Below, piece after piece: positions 45,380 through 54,399 of a DNA stretch of 55,030 nt. Origin of the DNA: an uncultured Colwellia sp. (GTDB lineage Bacteria > Pseudomonadota > Gammaproteobacteria > Enterobacterales > Alteromonadaceae). The stretch lies in assembly GCA_913049915.1 (NCBI GenBank), contig CAJWZC010000014.1:1-55030 (forward strand), written 5' to 3'. The translations under genes and the position numbers were made by a program. The notes under the pieces were generated by a model, which saw only the letters and a program-made list of their open reading frames with translations, searched no databases and was not told the DNA's origin. Within the stretch, counting starts at the first letter, position 1. Every line of letters begins with the position of its first letter.

Positions 45380-46477
45380 ATGGATTTTAATAGAGCTGTA
45401 ATCAAAGTTGGTAGTGCTTTAGTCGCACCTACTAGCGATGGTTGTAGTGGTCAATACATATTAGCAATCGCACAATTTATCACCACATGCCACCAACAAG
45501 GTAAAGAGGTTATTTTAGTATCCTCCGGTGGTGTCGCCGCTGGTCGTACGGTCATTCAGCATGGTTCACCAGTTCTCTCTGTAGCTACTAAAAAAGCCAT
45601 GTCTAGTGTAGGCCAGATGCAAATGATGGCTAATTGGCAGCGATTTTTTGATGTTCCTTGTAGCCAAATACTCATTACCCAAAATGATTTAGCTGATAGA
45701 GAACGTTTTATTAGTATTCAAGAAACTATCAAAATTCAATTAGCTAATGGTGTGCTACCTATTGTTAATGAGAATGATACCGTCACCACTAAAGCACTCT
45801 CTATTGGCGATAATGATAATCTTGCTGCATTAGTTGCCCAAGCCTGTGAAGCTGACAGTTTATTCATATTAAGTGATATTGATGGTGTATTCACCAAAGA
45901 CCCAAAAATCAATGACGATGCGGTATTAATCCCTAACATTGAAAAAATTACTGATGAAATATATGCCATGGCTGGTACAAGCCGTAATCCTCTAGCGATG
46001 GGAGGTATGAAAACAAAAATAGAAGCCGCTGAAAAAGCCGTTGAGCACGGTATTAATACTTATATTATCAACGGTACTAAAAGTGAAGTATTTAGCTCTC
46101 TTTTAGCCAAAGTAAACCCAGGTACACGTTTTGCTGCAGATAAAAATATTATTACCGCCAAAAAGCACTGGCTTAAGCACACATTAAAAAGCCGAGGTAA
46201 AATTAAGCTCGACCCTGGCGCTGTTAATGCAGTTGTTCATAAAGGCGCGTCTTTATTACCCGCAGGTATAAAATCCGTAACTAATAGATTTAAAGCTGGT
46301 GATGCCATCGATATTATCGATGCCCAAAATAATAAGGTAATAGCCAAAGGCATTACTTTATATAGTCATTATGATTTGAAACGAATTATGGGCAAACACA
46401 GTAATGACATCATCACTATTTTAGGCCACGACTATGGTGATGTGGTTGTACATCGCGATGATATGGTTATCTTCTAA
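45380..46477 (+). CDS. proB: Glutamate 5-kinase
   Basis: 365 residues, the first enzyme of proline synthesis, phosphorylating glutamate with ATP. The amino-acid-kinase domain (about 1-255) shows VIKVGSALVAP, VILVSSGGVAAGRTVIQHGS, ILITQNDLADRERFI and PIVNENDTVTTKALSIGDND; feedback inhibition by proline acts on this domain. The C-terminal PUA domain (about 275-360, RGKIKLDPGAVNAVVHKGAS through GVV-like residues) is present, so this is the long form. It is followed by proA, forming the usual two-gene operon. AGGAG precedes the ATG. Confidence 0.97.
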   Translation: MDFNRAVIKVGSALVAPTSDGCSGQYILAIAQFITTCHQQGKEVILVSSGGVAAGRTVIQHGSPVLSVATKKAMSSVGQMQMMANWQRFFDVPCSQILITQNDLADRERFISIQETIKIQLANGVLPIVNENDTVTTKALSIGDNDNLAALVAQACEADSLFILSDIDGVFTKDPKINDDAVLIPNIEKITDEIYAMAGTSRNPLAMGGMKTKIEAAEKAVEHGINTYIINGTKSEVFSSLLAKVNPGTRFAADKNIITAKKHWLKHTLKSRGKIKLDPGAVNAVVHKGASLLPAGIKSVTNRFKAGDAIDIIDAQNNKVIAKGITLYSHYDLKRIMGKHSNDIITILGHDYGDVVVHRDDMVIF

Positions 46478-46521
46478 TTTAGCGCATAACAACTTTGAAA
46501 TTTTTCGATAAGAGTAATAAA

Positions 46522-47778
46522 ATGACCGACTTTAATATCGCCACTATGGCAAAAAAAGCTAAAGCAGCCAGCAGAGTTGCAGCACAACTAAACAGCACTA
46601 AAAAAAATACCCTGTTAGATGCTATCGCCACTGCTATTGAAAATAATAGCGACATGATTATTGAAGAGAATAGTAAGGATATTGCTGCGGGCCGTGAAAA
46701 AGGTTTATCGCAAGCCATGTTAGATAGATTAGTGCTAAACGATAAAGGCATTAAAGAAATTGGTGCTGCTATTCGTGAAATTGTCGCCTTAGCGGATCCT
46801 ATTGGCGATATTGATAAATTATCATTACGCCCAAATGGTATTCAAGTCGGTAAAATGCGTATTCCTCTTGGTGTTATTGCCATGATTTACGAAGCACGAC
46901 CTAATGTTACCGCTGAAGCCGCGGCTTTATGTATTAAATCAGGAAATGCGGTTATTTTACGTGGTGGCTCTGAAGCTATTTACTCTAACTTAGCAATCGC
47001 TCAATGCTTACATCAAGTATTAACCAGCCATGATATTGATGAAAATATTGTCAGTGTAGTGCCTGATACTAGCCGTAGCGTTATTGAAGACTTACTTCAG
47101 CAGAGCGAGACTATTGATTTGGTTATTCCACGTGGTGGTGAGGGTTTAATCCGTTATGTTAGTGAAAATAGTCGTATTCCGGTTATTCAACACTACAAAG
47201 GTGTTTGTCATTTATACATAGATAAGTACGCTAATTTAGATAAAGCCGTCGATATTTTAGTTAATGGTAAAACCCAAAAACCGAGTGCTTGTAATGCCTT
47301 CGAAACAGTTTTGGTACATGGCGATATTAGCGCTAGTTTTTTACCGTTAGCGGCTAAAGCACTTAACGATGCAGCACAAGTAAAAATACATGCTTGTAAA
47401 GACAGTCTTGGCTATTTTAACAACGCTGAATTAGCAACTGAAGAAGATTATAAAGCTGAGTATTTAGCGCAAGAAATTGCGGTTAAGGTAGTTAATAGCT
47501 TTGATATGGCTATTAGTCATATCAATGAATTTACGTCTGATCATACTGAAGTCATTATAAGCCAAGATATTTCACGGACCCAAAAATTTGTCCGCCAAAT
47601 AAACTCTTCGGTTGTAATGGTTAATGCATCATCACGTTTTTCAGATGGTAATCAATTAGGTTTAGGCTCTGAAATCGGTATATCAACCAGTAAACTACAT
47701 GCTTATGGACCAATGGGCTTAGAGGCTTTAACGACAGAGAAATTTGTTGTATTTGGTGATGGTCAGGTTAGAGTTTAA
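46522..47778 (+). CDS. proA: Gamma-glutamyl phosphate reductase
   Basis: 418 residues from the ATG at 46522, against 417 in E. coli. It reduces glutamyl phosphate to the semialdehyde with NADPH, the second step of proline synthesis. The aldehyde-dehydrogenase fold is visible through PLGVIAMIYEARPNVTAEAA, SGNAVILRGGSEAIYSN and the catalytic Cys in KPSACNAFETVLVHG. The frame opens nine codons earlier at a TTG, but the ATG fits the family length and has AAGAG ahead. It starts 44 bp after proB. A strong terminator follows. Confidence 0.97.
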   Translation: MTDFNIATMAKKAKAASRVAAQLNSTKKNTLLDAIATAIENNSDMIIEENSKDIAAGREKGLSQAMLDRLVLNDKGIKEIGAAIREIVALADPIGDIDKLSLRPNGIQVGKMRIPLGVIAMIYEARPNVTAEAAALCIKSGNAVILRGGSEAIYSNLAIAQCLHQVLTSHDIDENIVSVVPDTSRSVIEDLLQQSETIDLVIPRGGEGLIRYVSENSRIPVIQHYKGVCHLYIDKYANLDKAVDILVNGKTQKPSACNAFETVLVHGDISASFLPLAAKALNDAAQVKIHACKDSLGYFNNAELATEEDYKAEYLAQEIAVKVVNSFDMAISHINEFTSDHTEVIISQDISRTQKFVRQINSSVVMVNASSRFSDGNQLGLGSEIGISTSKLHAYGPMGLEALTTEKFVVFGDGQVRV

Positions 47779-47819
47779 CTAATACTATTATAGATAATAA
47801 ACAGTTAAAAATAGTCATT

Positions 47820-47848
47820 AAGCCTAAGATTATAAATATCTTAGGCTT
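47820..47848 (+). terminator. Terminator after proBA
   Basis: AAGCCTAAGAT and ATCTTAGGCTT make a perfect 11-bp stem with a 7-nt loop, followed by TTTTCTTA. It may also serve the convergent gene at 47864. Confidence 0.88.
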
Positions 47849-47863
47849 TTTCTTAACTAATCC

Positions 47864-48253
47864 TTAGTGAGTCCGTCGAGACATAGTTTTTTGTTTTACA
47901 ATGCTCAATGCTAAACGCGCTTCCCACTCTCCGTTATGCTTTACCTGACAAGCTTCTTCACTGTCAAAACGAACACACTGTTTGATATTTTTAACAACTA
48001 CGCCCACTTTTACTAATTGTTTTTGAATACTCAAGCGCAAAACTTCATCTTGCTGTTGCACTGTCATCGCGTTAACTTCTTCATTCGTACTAAACACACA
48101 GGTAATCACTAGGCTAGCAGGAAAATTAGTATAATTCGCTCTATGGGTTAACCAAACAAAACCAGCAACTTCATGCAAAGATGATTCACAGGCAATGGTC
48201 AACGCTTTACAAATATTATTATCAATTTTTTGATTCGTTTTACTTAATTTCAT
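47864..48253 (-). CDS. Conserved hypothetical protein
   Basis: 129 residues. Segments such as ALTIACESSLHEVAGFVWLT, HRANYTNFPASLVITCVFST and CVRFDSEEACQVKHNGEWEA recall a small conserved family in Shewanella and Vibrio, sometimes labelled a Fis-type regulator, although no helix-turn-helix is obvious here. There is no signal peptide or membrane helix. It is convergent with proA and shares the terminator region. It is divergent from the yegD-like gene, 212 bp away. Function is not known. Confidence 0.65.
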   Translation of the reverse strand: MKLSKTNQKIDNNICKALTIACESSLHEVAGFVWLTHRANYTNFPASLVITCVFSTNEEVNAMTVQQQDEVLRLSIQKQLVKVGVVVKNIKQCVRFDSEEACQVKHNGEWEARLALSIVKQKTMSRRTH

Positions 48254-48465
48254 TATGAGTTCTCAACACAGTTTTCACTATTTTAACTTCCTAGAAAAGC
48301 GAACACAACCAAGTGATTTAAGCTATCGGTTCAGCTTGACTTAAATTCAAAACTTAACGTCGAAGATCAAGCGTTTATAAATTAATGTCTCCTAGGCCTT
48401 GAGATTATCTTAGTTACTGAGTATGCTACGCGGCCTTTTTCTAGTAGGCATTCTCTTAGGTATTA

Positions 48466-49827
48466 ATGATGATAGGTTTCGATTACGGTACATCTAACTG
48501 TGGTGTTGCCACCATGCGCAATGGTCAGCCATACATTATTCCTTTATTAGGTGATGAGTCATATATAGCCTCAAATTTATATGCACCAAGCCGTGATGTT
48601 ATTACTCACTGGCTTGCTCAACAGTTACCGGCCACACAACAAACCGCTTTTCTCACTGAGCGTAAAAATCAGCTACAAAAAGGGCAATCAGCGCTGCGTG
48701 AGTTAAAGTTTGATGGCATCTCAAGTGATTTACTCTTTGGTAAAACGGCCTTGGAGCAGTATCTAGAAGATCCCGAAGAAGGTTATTACATCAAATCACC
48801 TAAATCATTTCTTGGCGCGGGCGGTTTAGCACCCGCACAAATTCAATTTTTTGAAGATATTGTCGCTTGTATGATGAGTAATGTTAAAAATCTTACTGAG
48901 CAAGTTTTACAAAAAGAAGTTACGCAAACGGTAATTGGACGACCGATTAATTTTCAAGGATTACACGGTGAAGAAAGTAACCGACAAGCCATTGCCGTAT
49001 TAACTAACGCAGCAAAACGTATTGGTTTTAAAGATGTTGAATTTCAATATGAACCTGTTGCAGCTGGTTTTGAATTTGAATCTTCATTAACTAAAGAAAC
49101 ACGCGTATTAGTAGTCGATATTGGTGGTGGTACCAGTGATTGTTCAATGTTACTCATGAGTCCAAATTTTACTGATAACGATAACCGTAACGACCATTTA
49201 CTCGCACATGCAGGTCTACGCGTTGCAGGTAATGACTTTGACATTCAATTAGCCTTACAAGGCATCATGCCGAGTTTAGGTATGAATAGTTTATTAAAGA
49301 CAGGTAAACCCATGCCAACCAGTAGCTTTTATCAAGCGCTCGCGATTAATAACATTAATGAGCAAACAGAATTTTACAGTGCTAAAAATAGACGTGATTT
49401 ACTGCAGTTATCACGTGATGCCAAAGAAACAGCGATAATTGAACGCTTAGTGGCAGTACACGATCATAAACTAAGCTATCAATTAGTCAATGCCGCTGAG
49501 CAAGCTAAAATTGCTCTCTCAGAGCAAAATAAGCAAATAATCGACTTAACTGATATTAGCGATAGTCTTTATGCCGATGTTACCAAAGACACATTACGCA
49601 CAGCGAATAAACGTACCCTAGAAAGTATTGCCGATATAATGAAATCTGCAGTAGAGCAAGCTCAGTGTCAACCCGAAGTAATTTTTGTCACCGGTGGTAC
49701 CGCAAAATCGCCGGTATTGAGTGAGTTTTTACAACAACAAATGCCAAACGTCCCTATTGTAGTGGGTGATCATTTTGGTAGTGTCACTGCAGGTTTAGCG
49801 CGTTGGGCTGAAAAAATATATAAATAG
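48466..49827 (+). CDS. yegD: Hsp70-family chaperone-like protein YegD
   Basis: 453 residues, an Hsp70-type ATPase without the usual long substrate-binding domain, matching E. coli YegD (450). Nucleotide-binding motifs are GFDYGTSNCGVA (phosphate 1), VVDIGGGTSDCSM (phosphate 2) and FVTGGTAKSPVLSEF (adenosine). The region between them includes GRPINFQGLHGEESNRQAIA and EYEPVAAGFEFES-like sequence. Neither a DnaJ partner nor GrpE is nearby. Physiological role is unknown. Two ATGs lie side by side; the first was taken. Confidence 0.92.
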   Translation: MMIGFDYGTSNCGVATMRNGQPYIIPLLGDESYIASNLYAPSRDVITHWLAQQLPATQQTAFLTERKNQLQKGQSALRELKFDGISSDLLFGKTALEQYLEDPEEGYYIKSPKSFLGAGGLAPAQIQFFEDIVACMMSNVKNLTEQVLQKEVTQTVIGRPINFQGLHGEESNRQAIAVLTNAAKRIGFKDVEFQYEPVAAGFEFESSLTKETRVLVVDIGGGTSDCSMLLMSPNFTDNDNRNDHLLAHAGLRVAGNDFDIQLALQGIMPSLGMNSLLKTGKPMPTSSFYQALAINNINEQTEFYSAKNRRDLLQLSRDAKETAIIERLVAVHDHKLSYQLVNAAEQAKIALSEQNKQIIDLTDISDSLYADVTKDTLRTANKRTLESIADIMKSAVEQAQCQPEVIFVTGGTAKSPVLSEFLQQQMPNVPIVVGDHFGSVTAGLARWAEKIYK

Positions 49828-49926
49828 TCATTTAAGTCATTATTTTTAGTTGCGAGATTCTCACCGTAGCTAAACAACTTAGGCTATAATAATATTTATT
49901 ATTATCCACAAACTGCAATATGATTC

Positions 49927-50799
49927 ATGGTTCTAAGTAACATCCGCCAACTATTGATCACCATGGCATTAATCAGTAATTTTGCCTTTGCTACTGAAAT
50001 AGATCTGGTTCGTTATGTCGAATCAAAGAAATACCCAGACCTTAAAGAAAGCTATTTTGTTGACTTATTAACACTAGTACTTGAGGTCAGTAAACCCCGT
50101 TATGGCGACTACAAATTGCAGCCTGTCAATGTTGAAATGGCACAAGCTAGAACATCGATGATGTTGCAACGTGAAGAGTATATTGATTTAACCTGGCGAA
50201 TGACTTCTCAAAGATTAGAAGATAAACTTCAGGCCATTTATTTCCCTATATTAAAGGGCCTAATGGGCTATCGAATCTTTATTATTCCTAAAAATAAACA
50301 ATACCTTTTTAATAAAAAGACATCGTTAGCTGAGCTAAAAAAAATAGACCTTGGTCAAGGACATAATTGGGCCGATAGTGATATTTTGTTGGCCAACAAC
50401 TTTCAAGTTATTAAAGGTAATGATATTTCTTTAATTAAAATGTTAAAAAAAGGACGATTCAGTTATTTTCCACGAGCCCTACATGAACCTTGGTTAGAAA
50501 TTTCTGCAGAGAAAGACCTTACCGTTGAAAAATATTTAATGCTGCAATATCCAGCCCCGACATTCTTTTTTGTTAATAAACACAACTCGGCACTACAACA
50601 ACGCTTATCTTTTGGTTTGACGCTATTACTTGATTCAGGACAATTTGAACAATTTTTTCTAAATCATAAAATTACTGCAGATATTTTATCTAAAGCTAAC
50701 GTCAATAACCGTACTTCGTTTCCCCTGCATAATCCTTTATTATCTGATAAAAGCAAAGAACTATTAACCGATGAGCGTCTGTGGATTAAGCTAAAATAA
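49927..50799 (+). CDS. Periplasmic solute-binding-like protein
   Basis: 290 residues. A signal peptide (VLSNIRQLLITMALISNFAF, ending FAFA) targets it to the periplasm. The mature part resembles family 3 solute-binding proteins in general layout: an early hydrophobic pair around YFVDLLTLVLEVSKPRYG, a middle KLQPVNVEMAQARTSMMLQ segment and FPILKGLMGYRIFIIPKNK. There is no ABC-transporter permease or ATPase next to it, and similar orphans are frequent in Alteromonadales, so it may be a sensor or an unattached binding protein. The ligand is unknown. The stop is followed by a terminator. Confidence 0.68.
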   Translation: MVLSNIRQLLITMALISNFAFATEIDLVRYVESKKYPDLKESYFVDLLTLVLEVSKPRYGDYKLQPVNVEMAQARTSMMLQREEYIDLTWRMTSQRLEDKLQAIYFPILKGLMGYRIFIIPKNKQYLFNKKTSLAELKKIDLGQGHNWADSDILLANNFQVIKGNDISLIKMLKKGRFSYFPRALHEPWLEISAEKDLTVEKYLMLQYPAPTFFFVNKHNSALQQRLSFGLTLLLDSGQFEQFFLNHKITADILSKANVNNRTSFPLHNPLLSDKSKELLTDERLWIKLK

Positions 50800-50806
50800 A
50801 GTACAA

Positions 50807-50830
50807 AAAACGACGCTAGTGCGTCGTTTT
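50807..50830 (+). terminator. Terminator after the solute-binding-like gene
   Basis: AAAACGACGC and GCGTCGTTTT form a perfect 10-bp stem with a TAGT loop and a T tract; it can act on both strands between convergent genes. Confidence 0.88.
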
Positions 50831-50863
50831 ATTTGGGACTTCTAGATATCTCAGCGTTATAAT

Positions 50864-51331
50864 TTATTTAAACGCTAATGCCTTAACTAACATGGTAGTA
50901 CCAGTTATTCCAATAATTTCACACTGACTACTATCACTAATACACTCGCCATTAGCCTCATCAGCTAAACGTGCTTGCCAGTCGATACCTGAATAACGAA
51001 TGGTACCGCTTGTTGCATTAATTTCAGCGCTTGCAGGTACTTGTAAACCTATCATATCGCTAGAATCATCAGTTTTATCTTTTGAATTCTGCAATAACTT
51101 TAATGGTTTCCATAAAATAGCAGCAACAACAGCAGTTAAAAGGCCAACGGTTAATATTTCACCTTGCCAACCATCGACCAAACCAACACTTACTAAAATA
51201 CCCGTAGTCAAACTAGCAATAGCAAAAAAGAGTAACGGACCACTTAACCCCATAATACTCAATTCAACTACAAAGCTAATACCTGCAATTAGATACCATA
51301 AATGAGCAGGGTTTTCTAAAAAATATTCCAT
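50864..51331 (-). CDS. NfeD-family membrane protein
   Basis: 155 residues. Three membrane helices (about 10-30, 30-52 and 58-78) are followed by the NfeD beta-barrel, recognisable from DMIGLQVPASAEINATSGTI, IRYSGIDWQARLADEANGEC and GITGTTMLVKAL. In E. coli the homologue YbbK partners the SPFH protein QmcA; here the SPFH gene lies directly upstream, 75 bp away. Such pairs are thought to form membrane microdomain complexes. It has no ClpP-like protease domain, so it is the short form. Confidence 0.9.
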   Translation of the reverse strand: MEYFLENPAHLWYLIAGISFVVELSIMGLSGPLLFFAIASLTTGILVSVGLVDGWQGEILTVGLLTAVVAAILWKPLKLLQNSKDKTDDSSDMIGLQVPASAEINATSGTIRYSGIDWQARLADEANGECISDSSQCEIIGITGTTMLVKALAFK

Positions 51332-51406
51332 AGAACCTCTTTGGTAAAAGAAAAGTAGATCTATATATTTGACTTTATAGCCAATTATATAGATCTATAA
51401 TAAGTA

Positions 51407-52384
51407 CTAGTTAGACAACTTCAAACTACTTGACACAGCAATCGCTTGTGCAACTGTATTAGCAATATTTTCACCGGTTTTACCATCTGTTAGTACCACA
51501 GTACTTTCATTAGCAATGGCTTGATGCGCTGTAATTGCATCTTGTGCTAGCGTTAGCATTACCGCAGCGTGACCTTGTTCACTATTTGCTGCATTACCTA
51601 CCACTTCTAAAGCATTAGCATCTGCATCTGCAACTAAACGTATCGCTTCCGCTTTACCTGTTGCTTCAAGAATTTGTGATTCTTTAGATGCTTCTGCTGC
51701 TAATACTTGCTCAGCTTTAGCTGCTTCAGCATCTAATACTCTCGCTTGTTTCTGACCTTCAGCTTCTGTGATCGCGGCAACTTTAACCCCTTCTGCAGTT
51801 AATATTACTGAACGTTTTTCACGCTCTGCGGTCATTTGTTTTTCCATATCTTCGCGGATAGTTTGTGGTGGCGTAATATCTTTTATTTCATAGCGAGTAA
51901 CCATTACACCCCAAGGTGCTGTGGCTTCTGTCATTGAATTTAAGATTTGTGCATTAATCGTATCACGGTTTTGAAAACAATCATCTAACTCCATTGAACC
52001 AATAGCATTACGCATACTCGTCATAGCAAGCTGTACTACTGACATTTTATAATCAGTGATGTTATTGGTCGCCGCTGAAGCATCAGTAACTTTCATAAAC
52101 AAAATACCGTCAATATCTAACGTAATATTATCTTTAGTTATTGCTGGCTGTGAAATAATTTCTAAGGATTGTTCTTTTAAATTACGATCCGCAGCAACTG
52201 ATTGCACGTAAGGGATGATAAAGTTTAAACCCGCTGAAAGCGTTTTACTGTACTTACCTAAGGTATAAATAACATAACCTCGGTTTTGTGGGACAAAATA
52301 AACTCCCTTTTTTAGCGTATATAAAACAACTATAGTAAGCCAAACAACTGGGTTGGTGAGAATAGCTTCAATAAAATTTTCCAT
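51407..52384 (-). CDS. SPFH/Band 7 (QmcA-like stomatin) protein
   Basis: 325 residues from the ATG at 52384, chosen because AAGGA lies ten bases ahead; the frame opens 18 codons earlier. An N-terminal membrane helix (PVVWLTIVVLYTLKKGVYFV) is followed by the SPFH domain (about 22-180, VPQNRGYVIYTLGKYSKTLS, IISQPAITKDNITLDIDGIL), then a long Ala/Glu/Lys-rich coiled coil (about 185-270, AEGQKQARVLDAEAAKAEQV) and a C-terminal oligomerising region. It is the QmcA type, which forms large cage-like assemblies in the inner membrane, and is paired with the NfeD gene. Confidence 0.9.
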   Translation of the reverse strand: MENFIEAILTNPVVWLTIVVLYTLKKGVYFVPQNRGYVIYTLGKYSKTLSAGLNFIIPYVQSVAADRNLKEQSLEIISQPAITKDNITLDIDGILFMKVTDASAATNNITDYKMSVVQLAMTSMRNAIGSMELDDCFQNRDTINAQILNSMTEATAPWGVMVTRYEIKDITPPQTIREDMEKQMTAEREKRSVILTAEGVKVAAITEAEGQKQARVLDAEAAKAEQVLAAEASKESQILEATGKAEAIRLVADADANALEVVGNAANSEQGHAAVMLTLAQDAITAHQAIANESTVVLTDGKTGENIANTVAQAIAVSSSLKLSN

Positions 52385-52701
52385 GATATATTTTCCTTGT
52401 TTATTTGAATCTACGTTCGAAATGAAATCTAAATTCAATTGAGAATAATTTTTAACAACACGTTAATAGACTGCTATGAGCAAAGCAAGCTATTTTACTA
52501 AGACGATTACTTGTAGCACAGCAGAATAGCCTAGTTAACAGGCAACAATTACGTAAACTAATAAAATATAATGAAGATAGCAACCCTATTTCACTTTATC
52601 ATTAAGCAAAACATCTGCTGGTTGCACTCAGATTTAATTTAAGCCAAAATAGCCGATTATCTATAGTAATTAAACCTCAACTAAGCTGTAACTCTTCTTT
52701 T

Positions 52702-54348
52702 ATGCGATTTACTTTTAATAATATTGAGCTCAACTTAACTGCTGGTGTGCTGATCAAAGATGGTCAAACAATTAGTATCAGAGCAAAAACATTGTTAGTC
52801 CTAAAATACTTAATCGCTCATCAAACTAAAATAGTCACCAAACAAGAGATATTAGCGTCAGTTTGGCACGATGTCGTTGTACAAGAGCAAGTGTTGGTAC
52901 AATCGATAAAAGAGATCCGTGATTTACTTGGCAGCCATGTCATTAAAACGTATTCACGTCAGGGTTATCAATGGACAGCTGAGCTCGGTGAGATCACTAA
53001 TAAAAGAAGTCTTTTAGGAAAATCAGTTAATACAACTTATCTAATACTCACTGTAGCATTGCTCTTTGCCACCTTCATCGCCCTATTTATTTATCATTCT
53101 TCCCAAGATAACCACCAAAGCACCACAAAAGAACACTTCACTGTTGCTTTATTACCGGTCATTAATGATATGCCTGATGATATTCACGATTGGGTTCCAT
53201 TGCAGGGTATGGACTATATAAGTGATAGCTTAAAGAAAAATACTAAATTACAACTGATCCCTAGGACACAGTTACTGCAGTCAATCCCATTATCTAAGCA
53301 AGAGAAGCTACAAAATTCAGTAAACCCTGATCCTCAAGAATTACGAGCGCTTGCTCAAACGTTAAACGTGGATTTGTTAGTACAAACGACACTTCGAGGT
53401 TATCCACAAGATTTCCAGTTAGATTATAGTTTCTACCTTGCTCAGCGGGTTGAACAAGGTATCATTTTATCCTCAAGTATTCGTGATGCCTTAGCGCAAT
53501 TAGTGCAAAAAATAACATTACGCTTTGCCCCAGATACCGAACAAGTTTCCCAGCCATATATTAGTGATTTCAGCAATGAAGCTTTTGCTCGTGGTATAGC
53601 ACTTTATTCACAAAGAGATTATGTGCAAGCAACCACCTTTTTCTCTTCTGCTTTGCAAACCAATAATGACTTATTAGCCGCTCGTCGGTTTTTAGCCGCC
53701 AGCTATATTAACAGCGGTGATACCGAACACGGTGTTACCTTAATGAAAGAGAACATAGCCCAAGCGCGTCAAAAAAAAATGCACAGAGAAGAGATTCGTA
53801 GTCATTTGATGATAGGAGTATTACTAATTCATCAATATGAAAAAGACTCACTAACTCACCATGATTTAGCTAAAGCTGAACGATATATTCTATTAACCAA
53901 AAAACTGGCAGAGCAATATCATGATGCACTATTTATTGCTTATGCCCATGAAGAGTTAGCTAAAATAAAGCGCCTACAACGTCAGTATCACGAAGCTATT
54001 CCTTTATTAGCAACAGCAATGCAATTCCATAAAGATTTTGACGGTAGTTATGGGCAAACGCGCGCCCTTATAGAGTTAGCTCTAATAGCCTATGCACAAG
54101 GTAAAACTGCACTAGGTAGCACTTACTTTACTCAAGCAGCCACTATTGCCAACAAAGATGGTGTGGCAACGAATAAAGTGGCTATTTTGTTAGCTCAAGC
54201 ACAAGTTGCCTTAAACGCTAAGCAGATAGAAGCTGCTCAAGCTTATGCCAAACAAGCTCAGAACATTGCAATAAAAGCTAAAAGTAACGTTTTAATCGCA
54301 CGAGTAACCGCATGGCAGGATAATAGCAACGCTTACCAAGTCAATTAA
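52702..54348 (+). CDS. CadC-like membrane transcriptional regulator with TPR domain
   Basis: 548 residues. Residues 1-95 are an OmpR/PhoB-type winged helix (SIRAKTLLVLKYLIAHQTKI, VTKQEILASVWHDVVVQEQV, VIKTYSRQGYQW). One membrane helix lies at about 110-134 (YLILTVALLFATFIALFIYH), so the N-terminus is cytoplasmic and the rest periplasmic. Residues about 145-265 form a FlgO-like region (FTVALLPVINDMPDDIHDWV), and 290-545 are TPRs (ARGIALYSQRDYVQATTFFS). The layout is that of ToxR/CadC-like one-component regulators. Target genes cannot be told. Neighbours are unrelated. Confidence 0.88.
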   Translation: MRFTFNNIELNLTAGVLIKDGQTISIRAKTLLVLKYLIAHQTKIVTKQEILASVWHDVVVQEQVLVQSIKEIRDLLGSHVIKTYSRQGYQWTAELGEITNKRSLLGKSVNTTYLILTVALLFATFIALFIYHSSQDNHQSTTKEHFTVALLPVINDMPDDIHDWVPLQGMDYISDSLKKNTKLQLIPRTQLLQSIPLSKQEKLQNSVNPDPQELRALAQTLNVDLLVQTTLRGYPQDFQLDYSFYLAQRVEQGIILSSSIRDALAQLVQKITLRFAPDTEQVSQPYISDFSNEAFARGIALYSQRDYVQATTFFSSALQTNNDLLAARRFLAASYINSGDTEHGVTLMKENIAQARQKKMHREEIRSHLMIGVLLIHQYEKDSLTHHDLAKAERYILLTKKLAEQYHDALFIAYAHEELAKIKRLQRQYHEAIPLLATAMQFHKDFDGSYGQTRALIELALIAYAQGKTALGSTYFTQAATIANKDGVATNKVAILLAQAQVALNAKQIEAAQAYAKQAQNIAIKAKSNVLIARVTAWQDNSNAYQVN

Positions 54349-54399
54349 ATTGATTACAGACAGGCTAATTCGATAAAATTAGTTCGATAAAAGTGAATG